Position numbers and translations under genes: made by a program. Of a stretch of DNA of 64,000 bases, positions 8,471-16,275 are shown piece after piece. Below the pieces are notes generated by a model. It made no database searches. It worked only from the letters and a program-made list of their open reading frames with translations, and was not told where the DNA came from. Source of the stretch: UMGS1484 sp045593325. GTDB lineage: Bacteria > Bacillota > Clostridia > Oscillospirales > Acutalibacteraceae. The stretch is from positions 24,678-88,677 of the forward strand of contig JAZNWL010000041.1 in the NCBI GenBank assembly GCA_045593325.1, in the 5' to 3' direction. Numbering within the stretch: position 1 is the stretch's first letter; every line of letters begins with the position of its first letter.

Positions 8471-10861
8471 CTATTCAGCTTTACTTTCAGTGGGTTCTTC
8501 CAGTTCTTTTTCACGGAAAGCGCCTGCTTCAGGAATGGGGCTTTGTTTAATGTTGGCAAATTCACCGCCTGTGGGTTTGGGTTGATTACTGCTCTTGGTA
8601 ATTGCGCCGTTATGCATGGTGCATTTGGGGGCATATCCCATTTTGTAATACCCTGTGGCGGTTTCTTTGCAGTCGCTGGTGGCAACCCCGCCGGATTCCA
8701 CACAGTATTTATAGCACACAACGCCGCCCGATTGGTTATAGTCGCATTTATCCAATTCATCCATAACCTTGGACATGGTCTTTTTCCAAATTCCGGGTGC
8801 AGGGTTGGCACCACCGGGAAGGTTATCGTCGGTATCGTATCCGCACCAGACCACGCTGACGTAATAAGGTGTACCGCCGGCAAACCAGCAGTCGTGTTTA
8901 TTATCGGTGGTCCCTGTTTTACCGAACACGTTCCAGCCCCAAAGGGAGGCGGCGCCCCCGGTACCCTGAGTTACAACCGTTTGCATTAAACGGTTCATAA
9001 TGTTGGCAGTGTCGGGACTGATCACCTGAGCGCCGGTTTCCTGATGTTTCACCACCAGGTCGCCAAAGGTGTCATAAACCGCATAATAGGTAGAAGGTTT
9101 ATAATACATACCCAAGTTGCCAAAGGTGGCATAAGCAGCGGTCATTTCGGTAACGGTTACCCCGTGTGCCATACCGCCCAGCGCCATGGCTGACAGGTTG
9201 ATATCGGAAATAATGGAGCCATCCTGGGCTTTTTCGCTTTCAATAATGGTGGAAATCCCAAAGCGTTTTTTCAAAAACTCAAAACTCTTGGTGGGGGTTA
9301 AGGTATTGCACACCTGAACCGCCGTGGAGTTCAATGAACTTTGAATGGCTTTTTGGGTGGTAACGTATTTCCCTGACCCAGCGGCTTTGGGGTAATAACT
9401 GCCATTGGGGAGTTTTACGTGGAAATCATGAATATGGCTGGAATAGGTCAGCAGATTAAATTCCACACCGGGGGTATACACCGAAAGAGGTTTAATACTG
9501 GATCCGGGTTGACGGGTGGATTGATAAGCGCGGTTCAATGAACGGTCTTCTTTCTTTTCCCCTACACCCCCTGCTATGGCAACGATATGGCCGGTATAGT
9601 CCATAATGGTCTGGGCAGATTGAGCCCGTTTGCCGTCACCGTTTTTGGGGAAATTGGTTTCGTCTTCATAGGTGGCTTCCAAGGCTTCCTGCACTTCGGG
9701 TTTCAAACTGGAATAAATACGGAATCCACCTGAATAAATCATGGCTTCAGCTTCACTGTAAGAACATTCTTTGGCAACCATCAAATCAGCAATCAAATCT
9801 TCAATTAAGGTGTCAATAAAATAACTGTTGACTTTGCTGGCTTGTTCTTTATTCTTTTCTTCTTGTTTATCCTGGTTGCCCACAACCACCAATTCTTCTT
9901 TCAATGCGGCGTCGTGTTCTTCCTGTGTAATATACCCTTCTTCCAACATAATGGCAAGGCAGGTTTCCCGGCGGTTTTTATTTTCCTCGGGGCCGTCCAA
10001 AGGGTTAATGGCATTGGGGGTTTGAATGGTAGCGGCAAGGGATGCACATTCCAGCAGGGTCAATTCCCCTGCTTCTTTGCCGAAATAGAAAGCGGCGGCG
10101 GTTTCAATACCGTCACACCCGTTGCCGAAATGAACGGTATTCACGTAACATTCCATAATGGTGGACTTATGATATTCGCTTTCCAGTTTTCTTGCCCGCA
10201 CAATTTCCTGTACTTTACGGCTGGCGGTTTGTTCGTTATCCCCAGTTAAGTTCTTCACCAACTGTTGGGTAATGGTGGACCCACCTTGGGTTCCACCGTA
10301 AATGTCTACAATGGTGTTCAGGAAGGCACCGAAGGTACGTTTCCAGTCTACCCCCTCGTGTTCGTAAAATCGTTTGTCTTCAATGGAAACTACAGCATCG
10401 GTGAAATAAGGGGAAAGTTCAGTGTAGTCCACCCAAACGCGGTTTTCACTCCCATGAAGTTTGGCAACCTCTTTCCAGGTGCCTGTTTCACTGTCCTGAG
10501 CGTAAACCAGGCTGGTGTATTTCAGTTGCAGGTTGTTCAGGTTAAAGTCGATTTCATCTTCCACAAACCCGGTGATGTAAATACCCACAGCACCTACAAT
10601 TAAACTCATGGTGATTACAAACACCAAGAAAAGCGACAGAATTACTTTTCCCACGGTTCTTTTTTTCTTCTTTTGGCTTTTTGGTTTTTCGCTGACTTTT
10701 TTCGCCGCTTGACGGTTGGATTCTTTGGTGGCGGAAATTTCCTCGGGATTGGAAGAAGAAAAAATATCCTTCTCCGATTCGTCTAACAAGGAATCAGCGC
10801 TCCAGATATCCTCCGGCTGGGATCGGCTGAAAATATCTTTATCGTCATTGAATTGGGACAT
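8471..10861 (-). CDS. Class A penicillin-binding protein (transglycosylase / transpeptidase)
   Basis: Bifunctional peptidoglycan synthase anchored in the cell membrane. Seen from the start at 10861 (AAGGAG eight bases upstream): a charged cytoplasmic tail of about 70 residues, one membrane span at 72-97, a GT51 transglycosylase domain with EDKRFYEHEG (catalytic Glu 161) and GGSTITQQLVKNL near 192-204, and a transpeptidase domain with SSIK at 453-456 (active Ser 453), SLN at 508-510 and KTGT at 647-650. The final 90 residues carry four cysteines (CDY, CYKYC, DCKE, KC) and a polar tail. Length 796. It separates spoIIGA from sigK, but nothing in the protein itself proves a sporulation role. Confidence 0.95.
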   Translation of the reverse strand: MSQFNDDKDIFSRSQPEDIWSADSLLDESEKDIFSSSNPEEISATKESNRQAAKKVSEKPKSQKKKKRTVGKVILSLFLVFVITMSLIVGAVGIYITGFVEDEIDFNLNNLQLKYTSLVYAQDSETGTWKEVAKLHGSENRVWVDYTELSPYFTDAVVSIEDKRFYEHEGVDWKRTFGAFLNTIVDIYGGTQGGSTITQQLVKNLTGDNEQTASRKVQEIVRARKLESEYHKSTIMECYVNTVHFGNGCDGIETAAAFYFGKEAGELTLLECASLAATIQTPNAINPLDGPEENKNRRETCLAIMLEEGYITQEEHDAALKEELVVVGNQDKQEEKNKEQASKVNSYFIDTLIEDLIADLMVAKECSYSEAEAMIYSGGFRIYSSLKPEVQEALEATYEDETNFPKNGDGKRAQSAQTIMDYTGHIVAIAGGVGEKKEDRSLNRAYQSTRQPGSSIKPLSVYTPGVEFNLLTYSSHIHDFHVKLPNGSYYPKAAGSGKYVTTQKAIQSSLNSTAVQVCNTLTPTKSFEFLKKRFGISTIIESEKAQDGSIISDINLSAMALGGMAHGVTVTEMTAAYATFGNLGMYYKPSTYYAVYDTFGDLVVKHQETGAQVISPDTANIMNRLMQTVVTQGTGGAASLWGWNVFGKTGTTDNKHDCWFAGGTPYYVSVVWCGYDTDDNLPGGANPAPGIWKKTMSKVMDELDKCDYNQSGGVVCYKYCVESGGVATSDCKETATGYYKMGYAPKCTMHNGAITKSSNQPKPTGGEFANIKQSPIPEAGAFREKELEEPTESKAE

Positions 10862-10918
10862 ACTGTCATCTCCTTGCAATTCATTCAAAATACCAGAATT
10901 TGACATTCTTACAGATAC

Positions 10919-10962
10919 ATTATACCACACTTTTTTAAAAATAAAAGTTACAATATTGTAAC
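10919..10962 (-). promoter_or_regulatory. PBP promoter -10 with a perfect palindrome at the -35 position
   Basis: On the minus strand TATAAT (10919-10924) sits 58 bases before the PBP start. The -35 position is occupied by a perfect 16-bp palindrome, GTTACAATATTGTAAC (10947-10962), with no good TTGACA. This looks like an operator replacing or covering the -35 box; the binding protein is unknown. Confidence 0.5.
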
Positions 10963-11027
10963 CTTTTGGGCTGGACGTGCAAATTTTTTAAAAAAGTGCC
11001 ATAAAAATGGGGTAAAGGAGGCTTTTT

Positions 11028-11726
11028 ATGTTACATTTCTTATTGGGATTCGGCATCATCAACCTGATATTCTTTGCCTTACACGTCACCAACCGGGGGT
11101 CTTTCCCCCGCCCTTTGACCAAAGAAGAAGAACAGGATGCCATATTAAAAATGGAACAAGGGGATCAAGCAGCAAGAGAAAAACTGATTTTACACAATCT
11201 GCGACTGGTTGCTCATATTGTAAAAAAGTATCACGGCACCACCAAGGACCAGGAAGATTTGATCTCCATTGGTACCATTGGGCTCATTAAAGGCATTAAC
11301 ACCTTTAACAGCGAGAAAAACATCAAACTGGCAACCTACGCGTCCCGTTGCATTGAAAATGAAATCCTTATGAGCCTACGAGCAACCAAAAAGTCTGCAC
11401 AGGACGTGCTGATCAATGAACCCATTGATTTTGATAACGAGGGCAACCCATTAACTCTGCTGGACATTATTGCCGAGGATAGCAACCTGGTGGACCGAAT
11501 AGACATGAAAATCAAAGCCGAAAGTTTACTGACCTATGTAAACACCCTTTTGACCCCCAAAGAACGGTATATTATATTTAAACGATACGGGCTGGACGGC
11601 GGTGAAGAACAGACCCAACTGGAAATATCCAAGGAACTGGGTATTTCCCGTTCTTATGTGAGCCGAATCGAAAAGAAAGCGTTGCAGAAAATGAAGAATG
11701 CGTATAATCAATCGAAGAAAAAATAA
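11028..11726 (+). CDS. sigK: RNA polymerase sporulation sigma factor SigK
   Basis: Late mother-cell sigma factor. Seen: an N-terminal hydrophobic stretch of about 17 residues (HFLLGFGIINLIFFALH) that corresponds to a pro-sequence, then FPRPLTKEEE, region 2 (HNLRLVAHIVKKY, QEDLISIGTIGLIKGINTF, LATYASRCIENEILMSLRA) and region 4 with ELGISRSYVSRIEKKAL. Length 232 is typical and the frame is intact, so no skin-like interrupting element is present here. AAAGGAGG precedes the ATG. It is divergent from the penicillin-binding protein and is followed by a compact hairpin shared with the converging dockerin gene. No SpoIVFB-type processing protease is in the window. Confidence 0.93.
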   Translation: MLHFLLGFGIINLIFFALHVTNRGSFPRPLTKEEEQDAILKMEQGDQAAREKLILHNLRLVAHIVKKYHGTTKDQEDLISIGTIGLIKGINTFNSEKNIKLATYASRCIENEILMSLRATKKSAQDVLINEPIDFDNEGNPLTLLDIIAEDSNLVDRIDMKIKAESLLTYVNTLLTPKERYIIFKRYGLDGGEEQTQLEISKELGISRSYVSRIEKKALQKMKNAYNQSKKK

Positions 11727-11739
11727 AGGAACGGCATTT

Positions 11740-11781
11740 GATATGCACCCCAAAAGTTAGACACTTTTGGAGGTGCATATC
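11740..11781. terminator. Hairpin terminator between sigK and the dockerin gene, resembling IS3-type ends
   Basis: GATATGCACCCCAAAAG (11740-11756) pairs imperfectly with CTTTTGGAGGTGCATATC (11764-11781) around TTAGACA. It terminates converging genes. The core CACCCCAAAAGTTAGACA resembles, from memory, terminal inverted repeats of IS3/IS150-group elements, so it may be a transposon-end remnant. Confidence 0.65.
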
Positions 11782-14041
11782 ATTTAATTTCCGTACCTTG
11801 TCCGGATTGCCGAATTAAATCAAAGAGTGTATAGGGATCGCAATATTGGGTTGTTACCCCTTTGCCTACGGCATACTCATTAAAATTGGTTACAATTGTC
11901 TTCACGTCCCTGGGGGTTGACAAAACGGTACGGTAAGCGGCAAAGTTATATTCTTTCATTCTTGTGGTTAAATGGTTATACAAAACGGACGAATCGGTAT
12001 CGGCGTATACACCGTTTTGACAGTACAGATAGGGGGTGCCTTCATAAACCGACAGCATGGCTTGGGTACTGTTGGTTAAGTTACCAACCGATGAAAATTG
12101 ATTATAACAAGCCGCCACTTCTTTGGGAACGGTGGTTACTTGGGTATTGATAATAAAGCCGGTAATATCCAAATCAAACCGTTCATAGAAGGTTTTGCAA
12201 TAATTCGCCCAAGCTTCACGGCCATCACCGTTTTGCGCAGGACGAGGGGAACCCATTAAGGGCATTGTATATCCTTCAACCAAACCCGAGGGCATAATAT
12301 ACCCTGCCCCACTGTTTCCCGCGGCAAAGAAGTCCATGTTGGTTTTATTCTCATAAATATAGTCAAACACCATAGGAATACGGTAAGATAAATTGGGGTT
12401 ATAACACCACATCAAAGGAAGAGTTCCCCGAACTTTATCGGTACCCTTCATCCACATATCATACACGTAGGTTTTGGTCCAAGCGGCAGAATCGTAATCC
12501 CCCAAATAAATGGTGTAATAGTACACGTTTTCATCAAAGGTTTGTTTGGCAGGTGCCTTAGTATTTTGATATTTATTATATTTGGGAACGTATTTATAGT
12601 ACACGGATGCATTGGCAAGAGAATCCACGTCCGCATCCTTGGCTAAATTATAGCAGGTAATGGTTTCGCTTAACAGCCATTCCGCATACGCCGGCGCCAA
12701 AGAACCCAAATTCCCTTTGGAGGTATATTTACACCACCAAGGAATAAACCCATAAAGTTGCCCAAATGCTCCACCTGCTTTATCGTATCGTGCTTGCAGT
12801 ATCTTTTTAAAGGTAACAACGTCCTCCCCTTTATTGGCAAGGCCGTTTTGTTGGGCAGGGTCATCACAAGCGGCTTCGTCGGATTTTACGGCAAGGTCAA
12901 AAAAGAAACAACGGCGAGCAATAAAATAATCGTGGTTGGCTAAATTGTTGTTACCACCCATAAGTGCAACAGCATTATCGGCATACGCATCGTACCCTTT
13001 TATGGTAATGGCACCGTCAATCACGTAAGCCATGTGATGGGCAGAGCAACGGGGAAAGTATTTTTCCAACGCCCAAAGGTAGGCATCATTTTTGGCACTG
13101 CCTGTGGAAGAGAGATTGGTACCACTGATTTTTTGTCCCTTATTCCCATCTTGAAACAAGTCCACCAAGCTCAATTTTTCCTCAACACCATCCGCTTTCA
13201 GGAATTCATGCAAAGGACTGTTTGCCAATACCGGCAAATACCCGTCTAACCCGCAAATGGTGGCTGCCACGTTGGCAGTTGCGGGAACGTTGCCATCCCA
13301 CAAAACCATACCGCAGGAATGGATGGTGTCACGAAACACCTGATAGAAAGCATCAAAACTTCTCAAAGTTACCTTGGTCATCTTCTCTTCTGCCATCGCA
13401 AAAACAGAGGTATCTTTGGTGATTTCATTAAACCAACCAATATCTTCTTGCCCTTGGGAAATATACAACAAGGAGGTATGGTTACTGTCCATGCCAAAAT
13501 CGCGGTTCACAAGGCCTTGCAGACTATAGAACAATCTGGCATAATCCCAATCCACCTTGGAATTTTCATTGTAAAGAGCACTGGTAACACAATAATAAAT
13601 GGTCTGTTCTTTATGAGAAAAAATATCCGCCGAAAAAGAACAATCTGCGGTGGGGTCGATTTCGTATGCACCGTTTACAACGTTGGTTTTATCATAGTTA
13701 AGAATATAATTGGTATTATAAATAACCCCTGCTTTGAAAACATCCAATTTTTCAACCGATTTTTTCAAAATATCCAAAGCATCTTTGGCGTTAATAACAC
13801 CATCGGCGGTAACGTCACCCAAAATAGTTTGCTGCTCGGTAAAACATATTTTTTGAACCGAAACCTTCAAAACTTCCAATGCATCCTTGGCATTGATTTG
13901 TTGGTCAAAGTTTACATCACCGTAGTATACGTAATCTACTCCGTATTCTCCCGATGGGTCAGTCTGTGCCAAAACCGGAGGAATCACGGAACAGGTGGAA
14001 AACATCAGTATAATCAACAGAGAACATATCACTCGTTTCAC
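11780..14041 (-). CDS. Secreted dockerin-containing GxGYxYP-family protein (putative glycoside hydrolase)
   Basis: Exported protein of 753 residues with a GTG start at 14041 behind AAAGGAGG. Seen: a signal peptide (about residues 1-27, ending VLAQ), then two type I dockerin calcium-binding repeats at about 37-105 (GDVNFDQQINAKDALEVLK and GDVTADGVINAKDALDILK), then a large catalytic-like region. GNSGAGYIMPSG in the C-terminal third matches the GxGYxYP signature that names the family PF14323, proposed to be a glycoside hydrolase; its activity has not been established as far as I know. The dockerin is N-terminal rather than at the usual C-terminus. No cohesin or scaffoldin is encoded in the window, so the docking partner must lie elsewhere. 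It is transcribed alone. Confidence 0.85.
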   Translation of the reverse strand: MKRVICSLLIILMFSTCSVIPPVLAQTDPSGEYGVDYVYYGDVNFDQQINAKDALEVLKVSVQKICFTEQQTILGDVTADGVINAKDALDILKKSVEKLDVFKAGVIYNTNYILNYDKTNVVNGAYEIDPTADCSFSADIFSHKEQTIYYCVTSALYNENSKVDWDYARLFYSLQGLVNRDFGMDSNHTSLLYISQGQEDIGWFNEITKDTSVFAMAEEKMTKVTLRSFDAFYQVFRDTIHSCGMVLWDGNVPATANVAATICGLDGYLPVLANSPLHEFLKADGVEEKLSLVDLFQDGNKGQKISGTNLSSTGSAKNDAYLWALEKYFPRCSAHHMAYVIDGAITIKGYDAYADNAVALMGGNNNLANHDYFIARRCFFFDLAVKSDEAACDDPAQQNGLANKGEDVVTFKKILQARYDKAGGAFGQLYGFIPWWCKYTSKGNLGSLAPAYAEWLLSETITCYNLAKDADVDSLANASVYYKYVPKYNKYQNTKAPAKQTFDENVYYYTIYLGDYDSAAWTKTYVYDMWMKGTDKVRGTLPLMWCYNPNLSYRIPMVFDYIYENKTNMDFFAAGNSGAGYIMPSGLVEGYTMPLMGSPRPAQNGDGREAWANYCKTFYERFDLDITGFIINTQVTTVPKEVAACYNQFSSVGNLTNSTQAMLSVYEGTPYLYCQNGVYADTDSSVLYNHLTTRMKEYNFAAYRTVLSTPRDVKTIVTNFNEYAVGKGVTTQYCDPYTLFDLIRQSGQGTEIK

Positions 14042-14209
14042 AAAGATTCCTCCTTTATATTCGGTTGCTTATCCTCTTGGTTTACTGTATCACAAACAAC
14101 AATGAAATGCAACACGTTGAAAGAAAGATACATGAAAGCTATTCGTATTAAAATCACAGTAAAGCCGTGTATATCCCTTGGGGGAATAACGGGCTATCCC
14201 CTTATTGCA

Positions 14210-14272
14210 CCAAGCCGAAGAAAAGAACATACAATGCTACCGCCTTGATACCATACCAAGCCTTCGGCTTGG
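14210..14272. repeat. Compound palindrome downstream of tRNA-Ala
   Basis: CCAAGCC-TTC-GGCTTGG (14256-14272) is a 7-bp stem with a 3-base loop. Its right arm CTTCGGCTTGG also pairs perfectly with CCAAGCCGAAG at 14210-14220, giving two alternative hairpins. The design (three-base loop, second outer arm) matches the larger array at 47597-47765, which also lies just beyond a tRNA terminator. The remainder of 14042-14210 shows no gene. Confidence 0.6.
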
Positions 14273-14274
14273 AT

Positions 14275-14310
14275 AAAAAAAGAACGACTCCGCAGAGTCG
14301 TTCTTTTTTT
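14275..14310 (-). terminator. Terminator of tRNA-Ala
   Basis: AGAACGACTC-CGCA-GAGTCGTTCT flanked by A and T runs, starting one base after the encoded CCA. Confidence 0.9.
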
Positions 14311-14386
14311 TGGTGGAGATAAGGGGGATCGAACCCCTGACCTCTTGACTGCCAGTCAAGCGCTCTCCCAGCTGAGCTATACCCCC
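14311..14386 (-). tRNA. tRNA-Ala(GGC)
   Basis: On the minus strand GGGGGTA pairs with TATCTCC to form the acceptor stem, the D-arm contains AGCTCAGCTGGGAGAGC, the anticodon arm is CTTGA-CTGGCAG-TCAAG with anticodon GGC (alanine), and the T-arm is AGGGGTTCGATCCCCT. The CCA end is encoded. 76 nt, no variable-arm extension. Confidence 0.96.
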
Positions 14387-14470
14387 GAACAGATATGTTC
14401 GTTTCAACGAGGTATATACTACCACACTTATTTTAAAAATGCAAGTACTTTTTTCAAATTTTTTGAAAAA

Positions 14471-14794
14471 TTATTTACACCCGTTGCATCCGGCACATTT
14501 TCCGTCATCATGGGTGGTGCCCAAGAACTCTTTCAGGGCTTCCCTTGCCCCGTAAATGCCAAAGGGAGAAAGAAAAACTTCCTTTCCTTCTTCCGGTGTT
14601 TCGGGCAAAAAACCTGCTTTTCGCAGTACAACCAGTTGTGTCATGATTTCATCTACAGAACACCCTGACGCTTCTGCCAACGTTTCAGGGGTTTTTGCAG
14701 AAGTTTTCAGTTCTTCAATGATCTGCAAGCGGGTTTTATTGGCAAGGGTATTGGTAATTTCATAAATCAAGTTGATTTGCGCTTTGGTTTCCAT
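14471..14794 (-). CDS. Small winged-helix transcriptional regulator-like protein with a cysteine tail
   Basis: A 107-residue protein. Residues 1-80 look like an ArsR-type winged helix (LANKTRLQIIEELK, SVDEIMTQLVVLRKAGFL, then a short wing and SPFG). The C-terminus ends CAGCNGCK, three closely spaced cysteines that could bind a metal or sense thiols; this combination is not standard for ArsR proteins, whose metal sites are usually in helices alpha3 or alpha5. It follows the oxaloacetate decarboxylase operon but is separated from it by a hairpin at 14821. DNA targets cannot be inferred. Its own ribosome site is AAGGTGAT before the ATG at 14794. Confidence 0.65.
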   Translation of the reverse strand: METKAQINLIYEITNTLANKTRLQIIEELKTSAKTPETLAEASGCSVDEIMTQLVVLRKAGFLPETPEEGKEVFLSPFGIYGAREALKEFLGTTHDDGKCAGCNGCK

Positions 14795-14820
14795 ACAATC
14801 ACCTTATAACAAGAAATATT

Positions 14821-14849
14821 GGGGTTACCGCATAAAAAGCAGTAACCCC
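14821..14849 (-). terminator. Hairpin after oadA
   Basis: GGGGTTACC / AGTAACCCC forms a 9-bp stem just after the oadA stop codon. The following minus-strand T-tract is short, so some read-through to the regulator is possible. Confidence 0.65.
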
Positions 14850-14861
14850 GATCACAATCGT

Positions 14862-16262
14862 TTAGGTCAGATCCTGAACGTACAAAGTACGAACACCATC
14901 GTTTTCTTTGGCTTCTTTTCTTTGTTTCAGGAATTTTTCTGCCACTTGGGGGAACAAAGCATAGCTCAATACGTCTTCATCACAAGTTGCCAGATCCCCT
15001 GCTTGTTCACGGTACCCTTCCAATTCGGGAGAAAGCAAATCAGCAGGACGGCAGGTAATTACTTCATCATCACCAATGCATTTCTTGCGAACGTCTTCGT
15101 TCACTTCACCGGGCAAACGGCCGTATTCCCCACGAAGCAACCCTTTGGATTCTTTGGGGACCATTTTGTAGCGTTCTCCGCCGATTACGTTCATAACCGC
15201 CTGAGAACCAACGATTTGGCTGGTGGGGGTTACCAAGGGAGGATACCCGAAGTCTTCCCGAACACGGGGAACTTCAGCCAGCACTTCGTAGTATTTATCT
15301 TCTGCCCCTGCTTGTTTCAACTGGGAAAGCAGGTTGGAAAGCATACCGCCGGGTACCTGATACAGCAAGGTATTGGGGTCAACGTTCAAAACCTTGGGAT
15401 CCAAAATACCTTGGGCTTTCATTTTGTCGGCAATACCACGGAAATAGGCGGCGGCATCGCTGAGTTTTTCCAGGCTCAAGCCGGTATCGCGGTTGGTTCC
15501 CTGCAAGGTAGCAACCAAAGCTTCGGTGGAAGGTTGGGCAGTACCGTTGGCAAAGGGAGAAAGGGCACAGTCTACAATATCAACACCGGCATAAGTTGCC
15601 ATTAAATAAATCATATCCCCGATCCCTGCGGTATTATGGGTATGCAGGTGAATGGGAGCACTGACTTTTTCTTTTAATTTTTTCACCAGACTGTAAGCAT
15701 CCATGGGAAGAAGCAGGTTTGCCATGTCTTTAATACAAATCACGTCGGCGCCCATTTCTTCCAACTGCATTGCCAGGTTGACAAAATAGTCTTCACTATG
15801 CACGGGGCTGGTGGTATAAGAAATAGCAGCTTCACAGGTACCGCCATAGCGTTTTACACTTTTCATGGCGGCTTCCATGTTTCTGGGGTCGTTCAAAGCG
15901 TCGAATACACGAACTACGTCAATACCGTTTTCAATGGACTTTTTGCAGAAAGCATCCACCACGTCGTCGGCATAATGTTTATATCCCAGAAGGTTCTGAC
16001 CCCGAAGGAGCATTTGCAAGGGAGTTTTGGGCATTGCTTTTTTCAAAGCACGAAGACGTTCCCAGGGATCTTCATTCAGGAACCGCATACAGGCATCAAA
16101 AGTTGCCCCGCCCCAACATTCCAATGACCAGTAGCCCATATTATCCAACATTTCGCAGGCAGGTAACATATCTTCAGTACGCATACGGGTAGCGGCTTGA
16201 GACTGGTGAGCGTCCCGCAAAATGGTATCGGTAATACCCAAAGGTTTTTTTATCATATCCAT
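14862..16262 (-). CDS. oadA: Oxaloacetate decarboxylase alpha subunit (carboxyltransferase, biotin domain absent)
   Basis: Transfers the carboxyl group of oxaloacetate to a biotin carrier, yielding pyruvate, in the cytoplasm. The TIM-barrel carboxyltransferase signature is complete: DTILRDAHQS with Arg16 and Asp17, the carbamylated-lysine site CIKDMANLL with Lys178, and HLHTHNTAG with His207 and His209 as metal ligands, followed by a conserved C-terminal domain. At 466 residues it lacks the biotinyl domain fused in Klebsiella OadA; that function is supplied by the separate protein at 17751-18131. A role as pyruvate carboxylase subunit B is sequence-compatible, but co-location with the beta and gamma sodium-pump subunits argues for the decarboxylase. 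Last gene of the oad operon. Confidence 0.93.
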   Translation of the reverse strand: MDMIKKPLGITDTILRDAHQSQAATRMRTEDMLPACEMLDNMGYWSLECWGGATFDACMRFLNEDPWERLRALKKAMPKTPLQMLLRGQNLLGYKHYADDVVDAFCKKSIENGIDVVRVFDALNDPRNMEAAMKSVKRYGGTCEAAISYTTSPVHSEDYFVNLAMQLEEMGADVICIKDMANLLLPMDAYSLVKKLKEKVSAPIHLHTHNTAGIGDMIYLMATYAGVDIVDCALSPFANGTAQPSTEALVATLQGTNRDTGLSLEKLSDAAAYFRGIADKMKAQGILDPKVLNVDPNTLLYQVPGGMLSNLLSQLKQAGAEDKYYEVLAEVPRVREDFGYPPLVTPTSQIVGSQAVMNVIGGERYKMVPKESKGLLRGEYGRLPGEVNEDVRKKCIGDDEVITCRPADLLSPELEGYREQAGDLATCDEDVLSYALFPQVAEKFLKQRKEAKENDGVRTLYVQDLT

Positions 16263-16275
16263 TTGAGAATTCCTC

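Noticed and set aside
10963..11027. SigE-type promoter before sigK
   Set aside because: A weak CATAAAAAT resembles the -10 class, but no convincing -35 is seen, so it was not annotated.
11028..11726. A skin-type element interrupting sigK
   Set aside because: The gene is uninterrupted and in frame from the pro-sequence to region 4.
13319..14248. Long antisense ORF over the dockerin gene
   Set aside because: It mirrors a gene with clear signal peptide and dockerin motifs, and its own translation has no recognisable domain or ribosome site.
14772..15605. Long antisense ORF over oadA
   Set aside because: It is a shadow frame of oadA; translation is low in recognisable motifs.
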